Source of the DNA: Ciona intestinalis
Taxonomy: Eukaryota > Chordata > Ascidiacea > Phlebobranchia > Cionidae
Assembly: GCF_000224145.3 (NCBI RefSeq)
Contig: NW_004191376.1
Coordinates: 1 to 64,000 of the forward strand
Length of the DNA: 64,000 bases
Direction of reading: 5' to 3'
Shown here: piece after piece, positions 48,991 through 59,619 of the stretch
Layout of the letters: every line of letters starts with the position of its first letter
How positions within the stretch are numbered: the stretch's first letter is position 1
Program-made: the position numbers and the translations under genes
Notes under the pieces: model-generated
What the model saw: only the letters and a program-made list of their open reading frames with translations
Databases searched by the model: none
Told to the model about the DNA's origin: nothing

Positions 48991-49129
48991 CAAAGATATT
49001 CAGAGGGAATGGCCATATTTACTACAAGAAGAATTCCTGTTTGCACTTTATAATCTTGTCGATTGCAAATCAAGCAGTTCGGTTTGAAATCTACAGGTAT
49101 TATTATTACGTACTGTCATACTTTCCTAA

Positions 49130-49760
49130 AATAAGTTCATTAAACATCATTATACACCGTTAATTTTTCAGAATATTTAAATCCATCACCAGCCGGAGAG
49201 ATGCAAAAAATGATACAAATACAGTATTAGGGAACGAATTTCCACAATCTGCAAGAATGTTGGATTTGTTAATAATCCATCACCAGCCGGAGATATGCAA
49301 AAAATGATACAAATACAGTATTAGGGAACGAATTTCCACAATCTGCAAGAATGTTGGATTTGTTAGAAATTTTTTTTAAATGTCTCTTTTCTTTATAAAA
49401 CATACTCTTAAGTCAATTACAATTGTAACTGTATTACGCGTATTTATTACGCACAGTTACGTAAATTGTTATTTTAAATGTCTCTTTTCTTTATAAAACA
49501 TATTTTAAATGTCTGTTTTCTTTATAAAACATACTCTACGTAAATTGTTATTTTAAATGTCTCTTTTCTTTATAAAACATATTTTTTAATGTCTCTTTTC
49601 TTTATAAAACATACTCTACGTGTATTTATTACGCACAGTTACGTAAATGGTTATTTTAAATGTCTCTTTTCTTTATAAAACATACTCTAAGTCAATTACA
49701 ATTGTAACTGTATTACGCATATTTATTACCCACAGTTACGTAAATTGTTTACTTAAGGCA
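49130..49760. repeat. Tandem repeats, two families
   Basis: A 108-bp block starting AATCCATCACCAGCCGGAGA is duplicated at 49170 and 49275. Then a TTTAAATGTCTCTTTTCTTT unit with ATAAAACATACTCT recurs five or six times to 49690. Confidence 0.85.
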
Positions 49761-50038
49761 CACATACCACCAATGTTGCACAGTGTCTCGTTTTAGTTCA
49801 TGTCACTTTGTTTTCAGACGACCTGCAATATGAAAGGATCATTGAAACTGCCCCTGCATATCACCCTTTATTGCTGTGTTCTTCTTCACAATTGTAATGT
49901 TCTTCACAATTGCAGTGTGGTTGCTTTACTGCATTATAAATTTTATGCATATATTATACATATATTTCGTTTGTGACAGACAGGTGAGTCGCCAGTAGTT
50001 GCAACTCAGTTCTTTGTCATCGTTGTAGAGCGAGGAAA

Positions 50039-52266
50039 TCAATTTGAAAAAACGTGGCCCTTCCAGTTACCTTTTTTTTCCGATCCGATATCCAGAAACA
50101 AGTTCTCTTTAAGAATGTGACCGATGTGGAGTTTTTTTCCGATCAGATATCCACAAACAAGTTCTTTAAGATTGTGACTGACGTGATGAGTTCCTCCTAT
50201 AAAGGACTCGCACAGGTTGTTGTAAAGATACAAAAGAGGCCACAATGCACATTCAATTCCCTGCATTTGAAACATGCGAACATTCTTCCAGAGTTGATTG
50301 CTCCAGTCACTGTCTTAAAGATCCAGCGATCAAATTGAAGCAACTGGAAACTGCAACTGTAATCAGTGATATAGTACTTTTTGCATGGACGCCGCATGCT
50401 TCGCACTGACGTGATGAGTTCCTCCTATAAAGAACCTCGCACAGAGGCCAAAGCACATTCAATTCCCTGCATTTGAAACATGTCGAAAAAGGACCTCGCA
50501 CAGAGGCCAATGCACATTTAATTCCTTGCATTTGAAACATGTCGAAGAACTGAATGAGGGTTTCGTTGTTGACTTTACAATGATCCGGATTCCTCCTGTT
50601 TTGACGCGGTACCCGTGTTGTTTCTTGGAGTAAAGGCCGCAGTCGATGATGAATGGTGACAAGAGATATTGTGTTCTTTTTCACTGTTCACTGAAGTTTC
50701 GCAAGCACCCGGGCCATGCAGATATTTTTACCGCTCGTTCGGGCAGAAATTGCAAGTAGGCCTGGTTGCGACAATCCGTTTTGCAAAGCTTGGTTTGAGA
50801 ATTTCATTTGTCACATTTCGACCACGACGTTTTTTCGATCCGCATCTTTAGGTGACCGGCTACTTGATTTCGCTTCGTTTGTCCAACTGTGAGACAATGT
50901 TGAAAACAACTGCGAGGACAAGAGAACGCATTTTTTTGTAGCTTCCCGGCGCTCAAAACGTGCCCGTTTTTCTTGACAAGCAGCTTGGACATGTCGAAAA
51001 AGGACCTCGCACAGAGGCCAATGCACATTTAATTCCCTGCATTTGAAACATGTCGAAGAACTGAATGAGGGTTTCGTTGTTGACTTTACAATGATCCGGA
51101 TTCCTCCTGTTTTGACGCGGTACCCGTGTTGTTTCTTGGAGTAAAGGCCGCAGTCGATGATGAATGGTGACAAGAGATATTGTGTTCTTTTTCACTGACC
51201 TCGCACACTTTTTCACTGACCTCGCACAGAGGCCAATGCACATCTAATTCCCTGCATTTGAAACATGTCGAAGAACTGAATGAGGGTTTCGTTGTTGACT
51301 TTACAATGATCCGGATTCCTCCTGTTTTGACGCGGTACCCGTGTTGTTTCTTGGAGTAAAGGCCGCAGTCGATGATGAATGGTGACAAGAGATATTGTGT
51401 TCTTTTTCACTGTTCACTGAAGTTTCGCAAGCACCCGGGCCATGCAGATATTTTTACCGCTCGTTCGGGCAGAAATTGCAAGTAGGCCTGAATGCGACAA
51501 TCCGTTTTGCAAAGCTTGGTTTGAGAATTTCATTTGTCACATTTCGACCACGACGTTTTTTTGATCCGCATCTTTAGGTGACCGGCTACTTGATTTCGCT
51601 TCGTTTGTCCAACTGTGAGAGACAATGTTGAAAACAACTGCGAGGACAAGAGAACGCATTTTTTTGTAGCTTCCCGGCGCTCAAAACGTGCCCGTTTTTC
51701 TCGACAAGCAGCTTGGCGCTTTTGTTGAATCTAAAAAAGTCAATAATGAGAATTTGTTTTTCTTACATAAAACCAATTCACGTGTTTCTTGGAGTAAGGG
51801 CCCGCAGTCGATGATGAATGGTGACAAGATATTGTGTTCTTTTTCACTGTTCACTGAAGTTTCGCAAGCACCCGGGCCATGCAGATATTTCTACCGCTCG
51901 TTCGGGCAGAAATTGCAAGTAGACCTGGTTGCGACAATCCGTTTTGCAAAGCTTGGTTTGGGTGCTTTTGTTGAATCTAAAAAAGTCAATAATGAGAATT
52001 TGTTTTTCTTGTATAAAACCAATTCACGTGTTTCTTGGAGTAATGGCCGCAGTCGATGATGAATGGTAACAAGATATTGTGTTCTTTTTCAACTGTTCAC
52101 TGAAGTTTCGCAAGCACCCGGGCCATGCAGATATTTTTACCGCTCGTTCGGGCAGAAATTGCAAGTAGATCTGGTTGCGACAATCCGTTTTGCAAAGCTT
52201 GGTTTGAGAATTTGTGGAGACAAGCAATACATTTGTCAGACGAGAAATGCATTGACAAATATGCAT
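50039..52266 (-). pseudogene. Helitron-like Rep, N-terminal half (copy B), heavily duplicated
   Basis: Minus-strand pieces match copies A and C: the cysteine finger KPSFAKRIVATRPTCNFCPN, SPFIIDCGLYSKKQHGYRVK (three copies, near 50650, 51160 and 51375), a piece with LLQFDRWIFKTVTGAINSGR (about 50330), and KLHIGHILKE with GNWKGHVF (about 50060). The HUH, tyrosine and helicase parts are absent. Tandem duplications of about 210-500 bp scramble the order between 50500 and 52250. No ORF1 was found beside it. Confidence 0.7.
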
Positions 52267-52298
52267 TTACCATGTCTTCGCTGCGAAGACATGGTAAA
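52266..52298. other. Perfect 16-bp palindrome
   Basis: TTTACCATGTCTTCGC is followed by one base and its exact reverse complement. It sits exactly at the edge of the Rep B fragment. It could be a hairpin of an element end or an inverted junction. Confidence 0.8.
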
Positions 52299-52299
52299 G

Positions 52300-52760
52300 A
52301 GACCAGAGTGTTGGTTTTACGGCAACTGCTGTTTGGGCAGCGATCAAAGGAGGAAGGGCCTCTGAGGAGGGAGGTTTCGTTCCAGCAAAAATAACTGCAG
52401 TCTTTCGTCGTCCGCCATAATGGCGTTCAAACGTGGAAGAAATGGCATAGTGTTAGACTTCTGTAAGATTTCAAAAATAAAGGGGCTATGTCAACACGTG
52501 CACCGCTGTATGTACTGGGGAGATGATTCTGACTGACGAGGGGTCTTCGGCGATTACCCCAGAGTGTTGGTTTTACGGCAACTTCTGTTTTATGGTAGAG
52601 TATCGGCATCTTCCCCCTCCAGGCTTTTTTTAGAGGTGCTTGCCACATTCAGGGGTCTTCGGCAATTACCCCAGACCAGAGTGTTGGTTTTACGGCAACT
52701 TCTGTTTGGGCAGCGATCAAAGGAGGAAGGGCATCACTTATCACTTAGGAACATATCACT
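52300..52760. repeat. Repeated GC-richer segment
   Basis: AGAGTGTTGGTTTTACGGCA recurs at about 52306, 52562 and 52679, with GGGCAGCGATCAAAGGAGGA following two of them. No gene is recognised. Confidence 0.6.
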
Positions 52761-52784
52761 TAGGAACACATCACTTAGGAGCAT

Positions 52785-53420
52785 GTGCAATCTCGGTTCA
52801 TTCTTTGCTACTTTGGAGCGGTATACACAGAAGCGATCTTATTTTTGCTATTTTTCATTCTGTTTACATCACTTAGGAACATGTGCAATCTCGGTTCATT
52901 CTTTGCTACTTTGGAGCGGTATACACAGAAGCGATCTTATTTTTGCTATTTTTCATTCTGTTTACATCACTTAGGAACATGTGCAATCTCGGTTCATTCT
53001 TTGCTACTTTGGAGCGGTATACACAGAAGCGAGCACATAGTAATAGGCAAGAGGCTAACGGATTATCACTCACAGCAAAAAGAAAATGTTTATTTTGATA
53101 CAAATGGGGTGCGTAAAGACTCACACCAAAAAGAAAATGTTTATTTTGATACAAATGGGGTGTGTAAAGTGCACACATATTCAGTCGGAAAATTCTTTCC
53201 AGAATAAGGTTACTTTAGGGCATGTGCAGAAAATATGATGTACTGTTGTTTCCAGTGCATCTTCACAAAAAACGCATTAGCCTGAGTCAACAATTCCGAA
53301 TTTGAATAGTTTTCATTTGTTATTATCGCCAGGTTGTTTAGCTTTATTTGGAAGGAGCAGAATTTTGTTTTCAGGGTACAAAATTTATGGTTTTGTAAAC
53401 GTGGAACCGCAGGATATATT
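52785..53420 (-). pseudogene. L1/Tx1-type LINE 3' end
   Basis: The minus strand gives ALETTVHHIFCTCPKVTLFW (about 53250), then CALYTPHLYQNKHFLF (duplicated) and NPLASCLLLCARFCVYRSKV. This is the C-terminal knuckle and tail of an L1-type ORF2, close to the remnant at 37.4-38.5 kb. Near 52775-53035 a 103-bp block with ATGTGCAATCTCGGTTCATT is present three times. Confidence 0.7.
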
Positions 53421-53479
53421 CACTAATGGCAGTCCATCACCCCATCACCATTTTTAGCAGTTTTTTTGGGTATTCTCTA

Positions 53480-53650
53480 TATTCAGTTTGATTTGGGGGC
53501 AATTTCTCCCTGTCAATCGCCGCAGTAGAACTACGGATTTGTTAAAGGCTTTGATTTGGGGGCAATTCCTCCCTGTCAATCGCCGCAGTAGAACTACTGA
53601 TTTGTATAAGGCGCGCAGTGGAAGGCTTTGATTTGGGGGTAATAGACCAT
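53480..53650. repeat. Short tandem duplication
   Basis: TTTGATTTGGGGGCAATT with CCCTGTCAATCGCCGCAGTA occurs at 53488 and 53552; GATTTGGGGG recurs at 53629. Confidence 0.8.
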
Positions 53651-53704
53651 ATGGTCCTGCCAGTAATAATCCCTTTGAAATGAAATGATTTAGGGAATTT
53701 GCAA

Positions 53705-54295
53705 ACTCAAAACACAACTGGCAAAAAATTGTTTACAGAACACAGTGACTTAGAAAATATCTAGAAGTTTTTCAGCAAGTAGTAATCATGTTGCTTCTTC
53801 TGTTGCTAATTCAAAGGACAGTCTGGTGAAACTTTGTGTGGCGGCAAGTTTATTACCTACGGATCCGGACTGTTCTCAATTTAGCAATAAATAAAATGGC
53901 CTTTTACTTGTAAATACAAACCATCAAAACTTGCAGCAAGGTACATTGGATGTATTTATGATGGTCAATGGGATGTTGCATTCATCTAGTAACTATTAAC
54001 AAAACACAACTGGCAAAAAATTGTTTACAGAACACAGTGACTTAGAAAATATCTAGAAGTTTTTCAGCAAGTAGTAATCATGTTGCTTCTTCCGTTGCTA
54101 ATTCAAAGGACAGTCTGGTGAAACTTTGTGTGGCGGCAAGTTTATTACCTACGGATCCGGACTGTTCTCAATTTAGCAATAAATAAAATGGCCTTTTACT
54201 TGTAAATACAAACCATCAAAACTTGCAGCAAGGTACATTGGATGTATTTATGATGATGGTCAATGGGATGTTGCATTCATCTAGTAACTATTAAC
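53705..54295 (+). repeat. About 296-bp tandem duplication with a YDGQW-type fragment
   Basis: Two copies start AACACAACTGGCAAAAAATT at 53708 and 54003. Each contains a frame PSKLAARYIGCIYDGQWDVA, a motif seen in several transposon-linked proteins with DNA-end-binding or unknown roles. No intact gene is present. Confidence 0.75.
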
Positions 54296-54299
54296 ACAA

Positions 54300-54780
54300 G
54301 GACAAATGGGTATTACAGGAAAGAATATTGCACTGTTCATTGGTGGTATATACACAACCAAAGGAATCACAGTGGTTGAAGTACCATTTGATAAAAACTT
54401 TTTTAATTCAATTATTGAGGATTTGGTGAGTTTTCAAATCCTTTATTTATTTCCGTATTTCACATCATGCTTCAAAACTCAATAGAATGTTCAAATAAAT
54501 GACAATATAAATGTATGTTTAATTGATATCCAGAATCTGTTGTAAGATAAAATGTTTAGATCACTCAACGAGAGAAGCATTCAAATTGCTCAAACAACAG
54601 CAAATCACAACAATTTTTTCAAAATATTATGATCAATTAGTGGAAGAATGTTACTTAAAAATTTTGAACGAGAGAAGCATTCAAATTGCTCAAACAACAG
54701 CAAATCACAACAATTTTTTCAAAATATTATGATCAATTAGTGGAAGAATGTTACTTAAAAATTTTGAAAGTATTTTAGCG
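54300..54780 (+). pseudogene. Possible YqaJ-like exonuclease fragment
   Basis: A frame reads GITGKNIALFIGGIYTTKGI, then VVEVPFDKNFFNSIIEDL up to a splice-donor-like GTGAG, and downstream SKYYDQLVEECYLKIL. The hydrophobic strand, G-I-x-V-E and F-D-x-x-F-F pattern followed by a Y-Y-x-x-x-x-x-E helix resembles the end of phage-lambda/YqaJ-type exonucleases carried by some animal transposons. Catalytic residues are not covered. The downstream exon is tandemly duplicated (about 54545-54770). Confidence 0.35.
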
Positions 54781-54819
54781 ACCAATGACTTGTTCCACAT
54801 AAATTCTAGCTTTTGCTAT

Positions 54820-55250
54820 TCAACATTTGCATCAAGAGAGAAGCCCCGGCGAAATGAGACGATTTCGACTTGGGCCGCATGCCAAGAGTGCAGATCGACA
54901 ACACCTCCATGCGACAATTTTGTGTAGAGCAGCGAAAAGATTACAGTACGAAATGACAACATTCTTTGAAAGATAAGAGTGCAGATCGACTTTCTTATTT
55001 TAATTGTTCATAGGGCGCACCCGATTAGCCGGGCGCTTTCAAATAACATTTGCATCAAGAGAGAAGCCCCGGCGAAATGAGACGATTTATATAGACTTAG
55101 AGCAAGTTAACGGCCGCATGGCAAGAGTGCAGATCGACAACACCTCCAGAGAGAGGCGACTGCAACATGCGAGACAATTTCGTGTAGAGCAGCGAAAAGA
55201 TTACAGTACGAAATGACAACATTCTTTAAAAGATAAAGAGTGCAGATTGA
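54820..55250. repeat. Imperfect tandem duplication
   Basis: GAGAGAAGCCCCGGCGAAAT starts at 54836 and 55059, and AAGATTACAGTACGAAATGA ends each copy. The two copies differ by deletions. Confidence 0.8.
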
Positions 55251-55254
55251 CTTT

Positions 55255-55935
55255 TTCTTATAAAATAAAATTAAAACAATTTATGCCCAAGTATCCATCA
55301 TAATCCAGTTTTATCTCGTAATAAAACTGAAACATTTATGAATTTGTTTCGTATTAGTTAAATTTGGTTTGACCAATTAAAAATTGAATAAATTTTACTG
55401 ATAGTGATACCATGCGTTTCGTTATTATTTTGTTTGTTGACACTAGCTGCATCAGTATATAAATACCTGTTAAAATATTGTGAATTTAAAATCCGAAAAT
55501 AAAATTAAAACAATTTATGCTCATGTATATGCCCAAGTATCCATCATAATCCAGTTTTATCTCGTAATAAAACTGAAACATTTATGAATTTGTTTCGTAT
55601 TAGTTAAATTTGGTTTGACCAATTAAAAATTGAATAAATTTTACTGATAGTGATACCATGCGTTTCGTTATTATTTTGTTTGTTGACACTAGCTGCATCA
55701 GTATATAAATACCTGTTAAAATATTGTGAATTTAAAATCCGAAAATAAAATTAAAACAATTTATGCTCATGTATCTTCCATCATAATCCAGTTTTATCTC
55801 GTAATAAAACTGAAACATTTATGAATTTGTTTCGTATTAGTTAAATTTGGTTTGACCAATTAAAAATTGAATAAATTTTACTGATAGTGATACCATGCGT
55901 TTTGTTATTATTTTGTTTGTTGACACTAGCTGCAT
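55255..55935. repeat. Three tandem copies of about 240 bp
   Basis: Each copy contains CATCATAATCCAGTTTTATC and GTTGACACTAGCTGCATCA. Copies begin near 55260, 55497 and 55740. AT-rich, no coding sequence. Confidence 0.9.
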
Positions 55936-56940
55936 CATTTTAAATTAATATTAAAATTAGCATCATTTTAAATTAATATTAAAATTAAACTAAGTTAGGC
56001 TTAAGAAACAATATACAAATACATCAAAGGAGACACAATGCAGTTGTTAAAAAACTCTTTAGTCAGTAAGGGCACCATTTTATAATTTTACTAAACTAAT
56101 CCAATTTGTGCAAATATATTAGTACGAACATAATACATTTTTACTAACAGGATAATATTTCTGATTTAATTGCTTTTTAAATAATTACAATTTAGTTTAA
56201 TGTAACTTAATCAATTTGTTATTTTTTAATGAGTTGCTGTAACTTGTTATTTTTTAATGCTACATGTAAGTTATAAGCTACGTTGAGTTGCTGTAACTTG
56301 TTATTTTTTAATGCTACATGTAAGTTATAAGCTACGTTGAGTTGCTGCGATGCCACTCTATACTCAGATCAAATCATCATCTAATGGTAACCTTGGTTTC
56401 ATAGAAAAAAATTCAAAAACGTTATCATTATAATTAATGTGACTTAATAAACATAGTTACTTGTTATTTCTTAATGCTACATGTAAGTTATAACTCTACG
56501 TTGAGTTGCTGCGATGCCACTCTAGGTCACACTTTTCCAAAAGTTGATAACATCAATAATCAATTCTGTGCAATACCATGTTTTCATTAGAATTTTAATT
56601 TGTAACCCATTGTCCTTTCCAAATTTAATATCAGACCAACCACTTGATTCTTCTACTAAAAATTGTACCATGGATGTTAAGTCTTTTTTTTACAACATTT
56701 TTTTTATTTGATAGATCTCATAAATTTGTGAACATTTTATTTAGCAAAACAAAAAATGTGTTCATACAACCCATTGTCCTTTCCAAATTTAATATCAGAC
56801 CAACCACTTGATTCTTCTACTAAAAATTGTACCATGGATGTTAAGTCTTTTTTTTACAACATTTTTTTTATTTGATAGATCTCATAAATTTGTGAACATT
56901 TTATTTAGCAAAACAAAAAATGTGTTCATACGAAAAACCT
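55936..56940. repeat. AT-rich interval with several tandem duplications
   Basis: Examples are GCATCATTTTAAATTAATAT (twice near 55932-55960), CTGTAACTTGTTATTTTTTA (about 56235 and 56295) and a roughly 168-bp block starting CCCATTGTCCTTTCCAAATT (56607 and 56769). Confidence 0.8.
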
Positions 56941-57230
56941 TGCCTTTTTGACAACGTTTATTATTTCCAATATGTGTTTAATTTTAACGGTTAGAGTTTA
57001 ACTACTTAAAAGGCTTTTCGTTTTTAGATTCCCTTAGTAAACACGTTATTAAAACAAAATCCGTGCCTGTTATAACCAACTGATTGAAACGAATTTATAT
57101 TTGAGAAGAAAATCTGACATATGTAAGTATTTGTTTTTTTAGATTTATAAGAGTAATAATATACTATAAAATTTACCTAAATATTATATGTGAAAGACCA
57201 TAGCAATACATGTAATACATTTTGCAGAAT
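56745..57230 (+). promoter_or_regulatory. ORF1 5' region with a 5'-UTR intron (repeat copy 1)
   Basis: This region has a close copy at 58200-58545. Both contain a GTAAGT donor (57123) and a TTTTGCAG acceptor (57227) followed at once by ATGAACAGT. Repetition of the whole unit on both sides of ORF1 suggests a duplicated gene start. Confidence 0.55.
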
Positions 57231-58176
57231 GAACAGTGCAACTAAAAAGTGTTTGCTTCAGGAAAGGTTAATTACTTTCAACAATTTTTAAGACTTTATT
57301 AAGCAATATGGCGCAGCCACACAACCTTATACTGCCACTGATGCCGATTTTAAGGCCAAATTGAAAAATTTACATGCGAATGGCTGGCAAGACCCGGAAT
57401 CGCAACAAGTGAGTTGGTCGAAACAACAAATACCAACTGGGAACGAATCAAGGAAGATTTGACTCATGTTACACAACAACCGTTTTTTAATAAATTTCAA
57501 AAGGACATTGAAAAGTTTTACATGCGAACGGCTGGCAAGACCCGGAATCGCAACAAGTGAGTTGGTCGAAACAACAAGTACCAACTGGGAACGAATCAAG
57601 GAAGATTTGACTCATGTTACACAACAACCGTTTTTTAATGAATTTCAAAAGGACATTGAAAAGTTTTACATGCGAACGGCTGGCAAGACCCGGAATCGCA
57701 ACAAGTGAGTTGGTCGAAACAACAAGTACCAACTGGGAACGAATCAAGAAAGATTTGACTCATGTTACAACAACCGTTTTTTAATGAATTTCAAAAGGAC
57801 ATTGAAGGTATTATTTTTCCAAAAGCTGAATAAACAATCCGAGCTGTTTGACAGCTTTATATCCTCATTTATTCATGTTGGCGCATCAATGTTTTCTCTT
57901 GGTATCCACCTACAAGCCGCAAAGTTTATTGGCAACAACTTACAACATGTTGCAGAACAGGCCTTTGATGGCAACAATTTGGCGGCCTTTAAGGAAATTG
58001 GCAGTCTGCAAAGCTATGCTGAGGCAGCGGTCAAAGACCTTATGGAGAAACAAACAGCAAAATGGAACAAAGGAACTCCAACAAAAAAATTACAAGATAT
58101 TGTTTCGGCAAGAAAAAGACGAGCAACGACGACAGAGGAAGACGAACCATGCACATCGAAAACTCGAATTGCATGA
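57228..58176 (+). pseudogene. ORF1 (copy C), conserved unknown gene upstream of Rep
   Basis: The start ATG at 57229 follows a good splice acceptor. Successive frames contain ATDADFKAKLKNL, RLARPGIATSELVETTSTNW, ERIKEDLTHVTQQPFFNEFQ and HVGASMFSLGIHLQAAKFIG, ending at 58174-58176 with a basic tail (ARKRRA) that could be a nuclear signal. A 119-bp segment is repeated three times (57370-57750) and breaks the frame. The blocks and their order match copy A at 36.4-37.1 kb. The family is unknown. Retention beside Rep in two distant copies suggests a role in the life of the element. Confidence 0.65.
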
Positions 58177-58199
58177 GCAATAAAACAATACAGAAACAT

Positions 58200-58545
58200 T
58201 TTATTTATTAAAACAAAAAAATGTGTTCATAGGAAAAAACATTGCCTTTTTGACAACGTTTATTATTTCCTATATGTGTTTAATTTTAACGATTAGAATT
58301 TAACTACTTAAAATGCTTTTCGTTTTTAGATTCCCTTAGTAAACACGTTATTAAAACAAAATCCGTGCCTGTATTAACCAACTGATTGAAACGAATTTAT
58401 ATTTGAGAAGAAAATTTGACAAATGTAAGTTTTTGTTTTTTTTAGATTTATAAGAGTAATAATATACTATAAAATTTACCTAATATTATATGTGAAAGAC
58501 CATAACAATACATGTAATACATTTTGCAGAATGAACAGTTGTACA
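58200..58545 (+). repeat. Second copy of the ORF1 5' region
   Basis: About 90 percent or more identical to 56900-57240 by eye, including donor, acceptor and ATGAACAGT. The frame diverges after the first few codons, so it leads into no ORF1. Confidence 0.8.
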
Positions 58546-58583
58546 ATTGGGGGTGCAGGACACTCTTTGTTCTATTTTTTCCT

Positions 58584-59195
58584 CTATATGTAGAGCTTCA
58601 GCTTCATACATGGTAGAGCTTCAGCTTCATACATGGATGGAAACGAATTTATTTCGTTTCTTTTTTGCCTTCTACGTCCACGAACCATTGGCAGACCCTG
58701 AGTATTGTTGCGTGCCTCTTCATCCCAATCTTCCTCATCTCCAAAGTAAAGTTTCTCATAACTTGTTGGAACAACAGAAATCTCACTTTGCGCTTCCACG
58801 AAGTTAATGTCAAAGTCCATACATGGTAGAGCTTCAGCTTCATACATGGATGGAAACGAATTTATTTCGTTTCTTTTTTGCCTTCTACGTCCACGAACCA
58901 TTGGCAGACCCTGAGTATTGTTGCGTGCCTCTTCATCCCAATCTTCCTCATCTCCAAAGTAAAGTTTCTCATAACTTGTTGGAACAACAGAAATCTCACT
59001 TTGCGCTTCCACGAAGTTAATGTCAAAGTCCTTGTCCGGGCATATTTCAATGTGTTGATCCATCTCTGGTTTTGGAATAATGTGCCGAGCATTAAATGAA
59101 CATGTGGCCATATTTGACTGCATGTACACGAAATGAACATGTGGCCATATTGACTGCATGTACACGGGAACATGGTACGGCGATTCGAAATCCAT
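58584..59195 (-). CDS. GTSF1-like CHHC zinc-finger protein, partial and duplicated
   Basis: The minus-strand frame from ATG 59195 starts MDFESPYHVPVYMQS and contains MATCSFNARHIIPKPEMDQH followed by IEIC. This is a C-x5-H-x9-H-x3-C finger matching the second CHHC finger of gametocyte-specific factor 1 proteins in both spacing and the NARH residues. It is followed by an acidic EEDWDEEA segment like that of GTSF1. GTSF1 proteins assist PIWI proteins in germ-line transposon silencing. The first finger is absent. A roughly 225-bp tandem duplication (about 58605-59030) repeats the C-terminal half. The start ATG could also be 59231. It is divergent from Rep C. Confidence 0.65.
   Translation of the reverse strand: MDFESPYHVPVYMQSIWPHVHFVYMQSNMATCSFNARHIIPKPEMDQHIEICPDKDFDINFVEAQSEISVVPTSYEKLYFGDEEDWDEEARNNTQGLPMVRGRRRQKRNEINSFPSMYEAEALPCMDFDINFVEAQSEISVVPTSYEKLYFGDEEDWDEEARNNTQGLPMVRGRRRQKRNEINSFPSMYEAEALPCMKLKLYI
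58605..59030. repeat. Tandem duplication of the GTSF1-like C-terminal half
   Basis: GGTAGAGCTTCAGCTTCATA starts at about 58610 and 58826. A second small duplication, CATGTGGCCATATT, lies at 59100 and 59139. Confidence 0.9.
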
Positions 59196-59345
59196 TTTCC
59201 TATTTTTTTGTCTAGAAGTTAAAAATTCCAAAATCTTTCTTTCAAGAAGTAAAATTAAAAATCCAACTGGTATAAAGAAACTAATTACCTAAAAACCGCA
59301 CGGTGTAGCCACTGACCTAATAAACGAAAAAGGAATAAAGTTTTT

Positions 59346-59556
59346 AAAAGTGTACTCTGTTACATTTTACTTTCGATATTGTTTTCATTTTTCTAAGTGT
59401 TTATTTTTAATACTGTGGCGGGTCGTCACGTGTGTGTGCGCCGAAACGTACAAGAGTGCCTTTTTCCTACGTTTATCTGCCGTATAAATACCGCGTCTCG
59501 TGTTCATTTGCCCTCTCAGTTTACCGCTCGCAATAAACCATTGTGGAACCGTTACA
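59346..59556 (+). promoter_or_regulatory. Promoter-containing repeat upstream of Rep C
   Basis: TGTGGCGG (59414) to GTTACA (59556) has TG/CA ends, a TATAAATA box at 59483-59490 and AATAAA at 59532, so it resembles a very short LTR. An inverted relative lies at 61650-61905 and shares about 70 bases 5' of TGTGGCGG as well. Rep starts 64 bases downstream. A two-way role for the GTSF1-like gene is possible. Confidence 0.6.
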
Positions 59557-59619
59557 ATACTACTATTCTGTTTTAATTAGATTGTTTATAGGTAATTGAT
59601 TTCACTCATTCAAACAATA

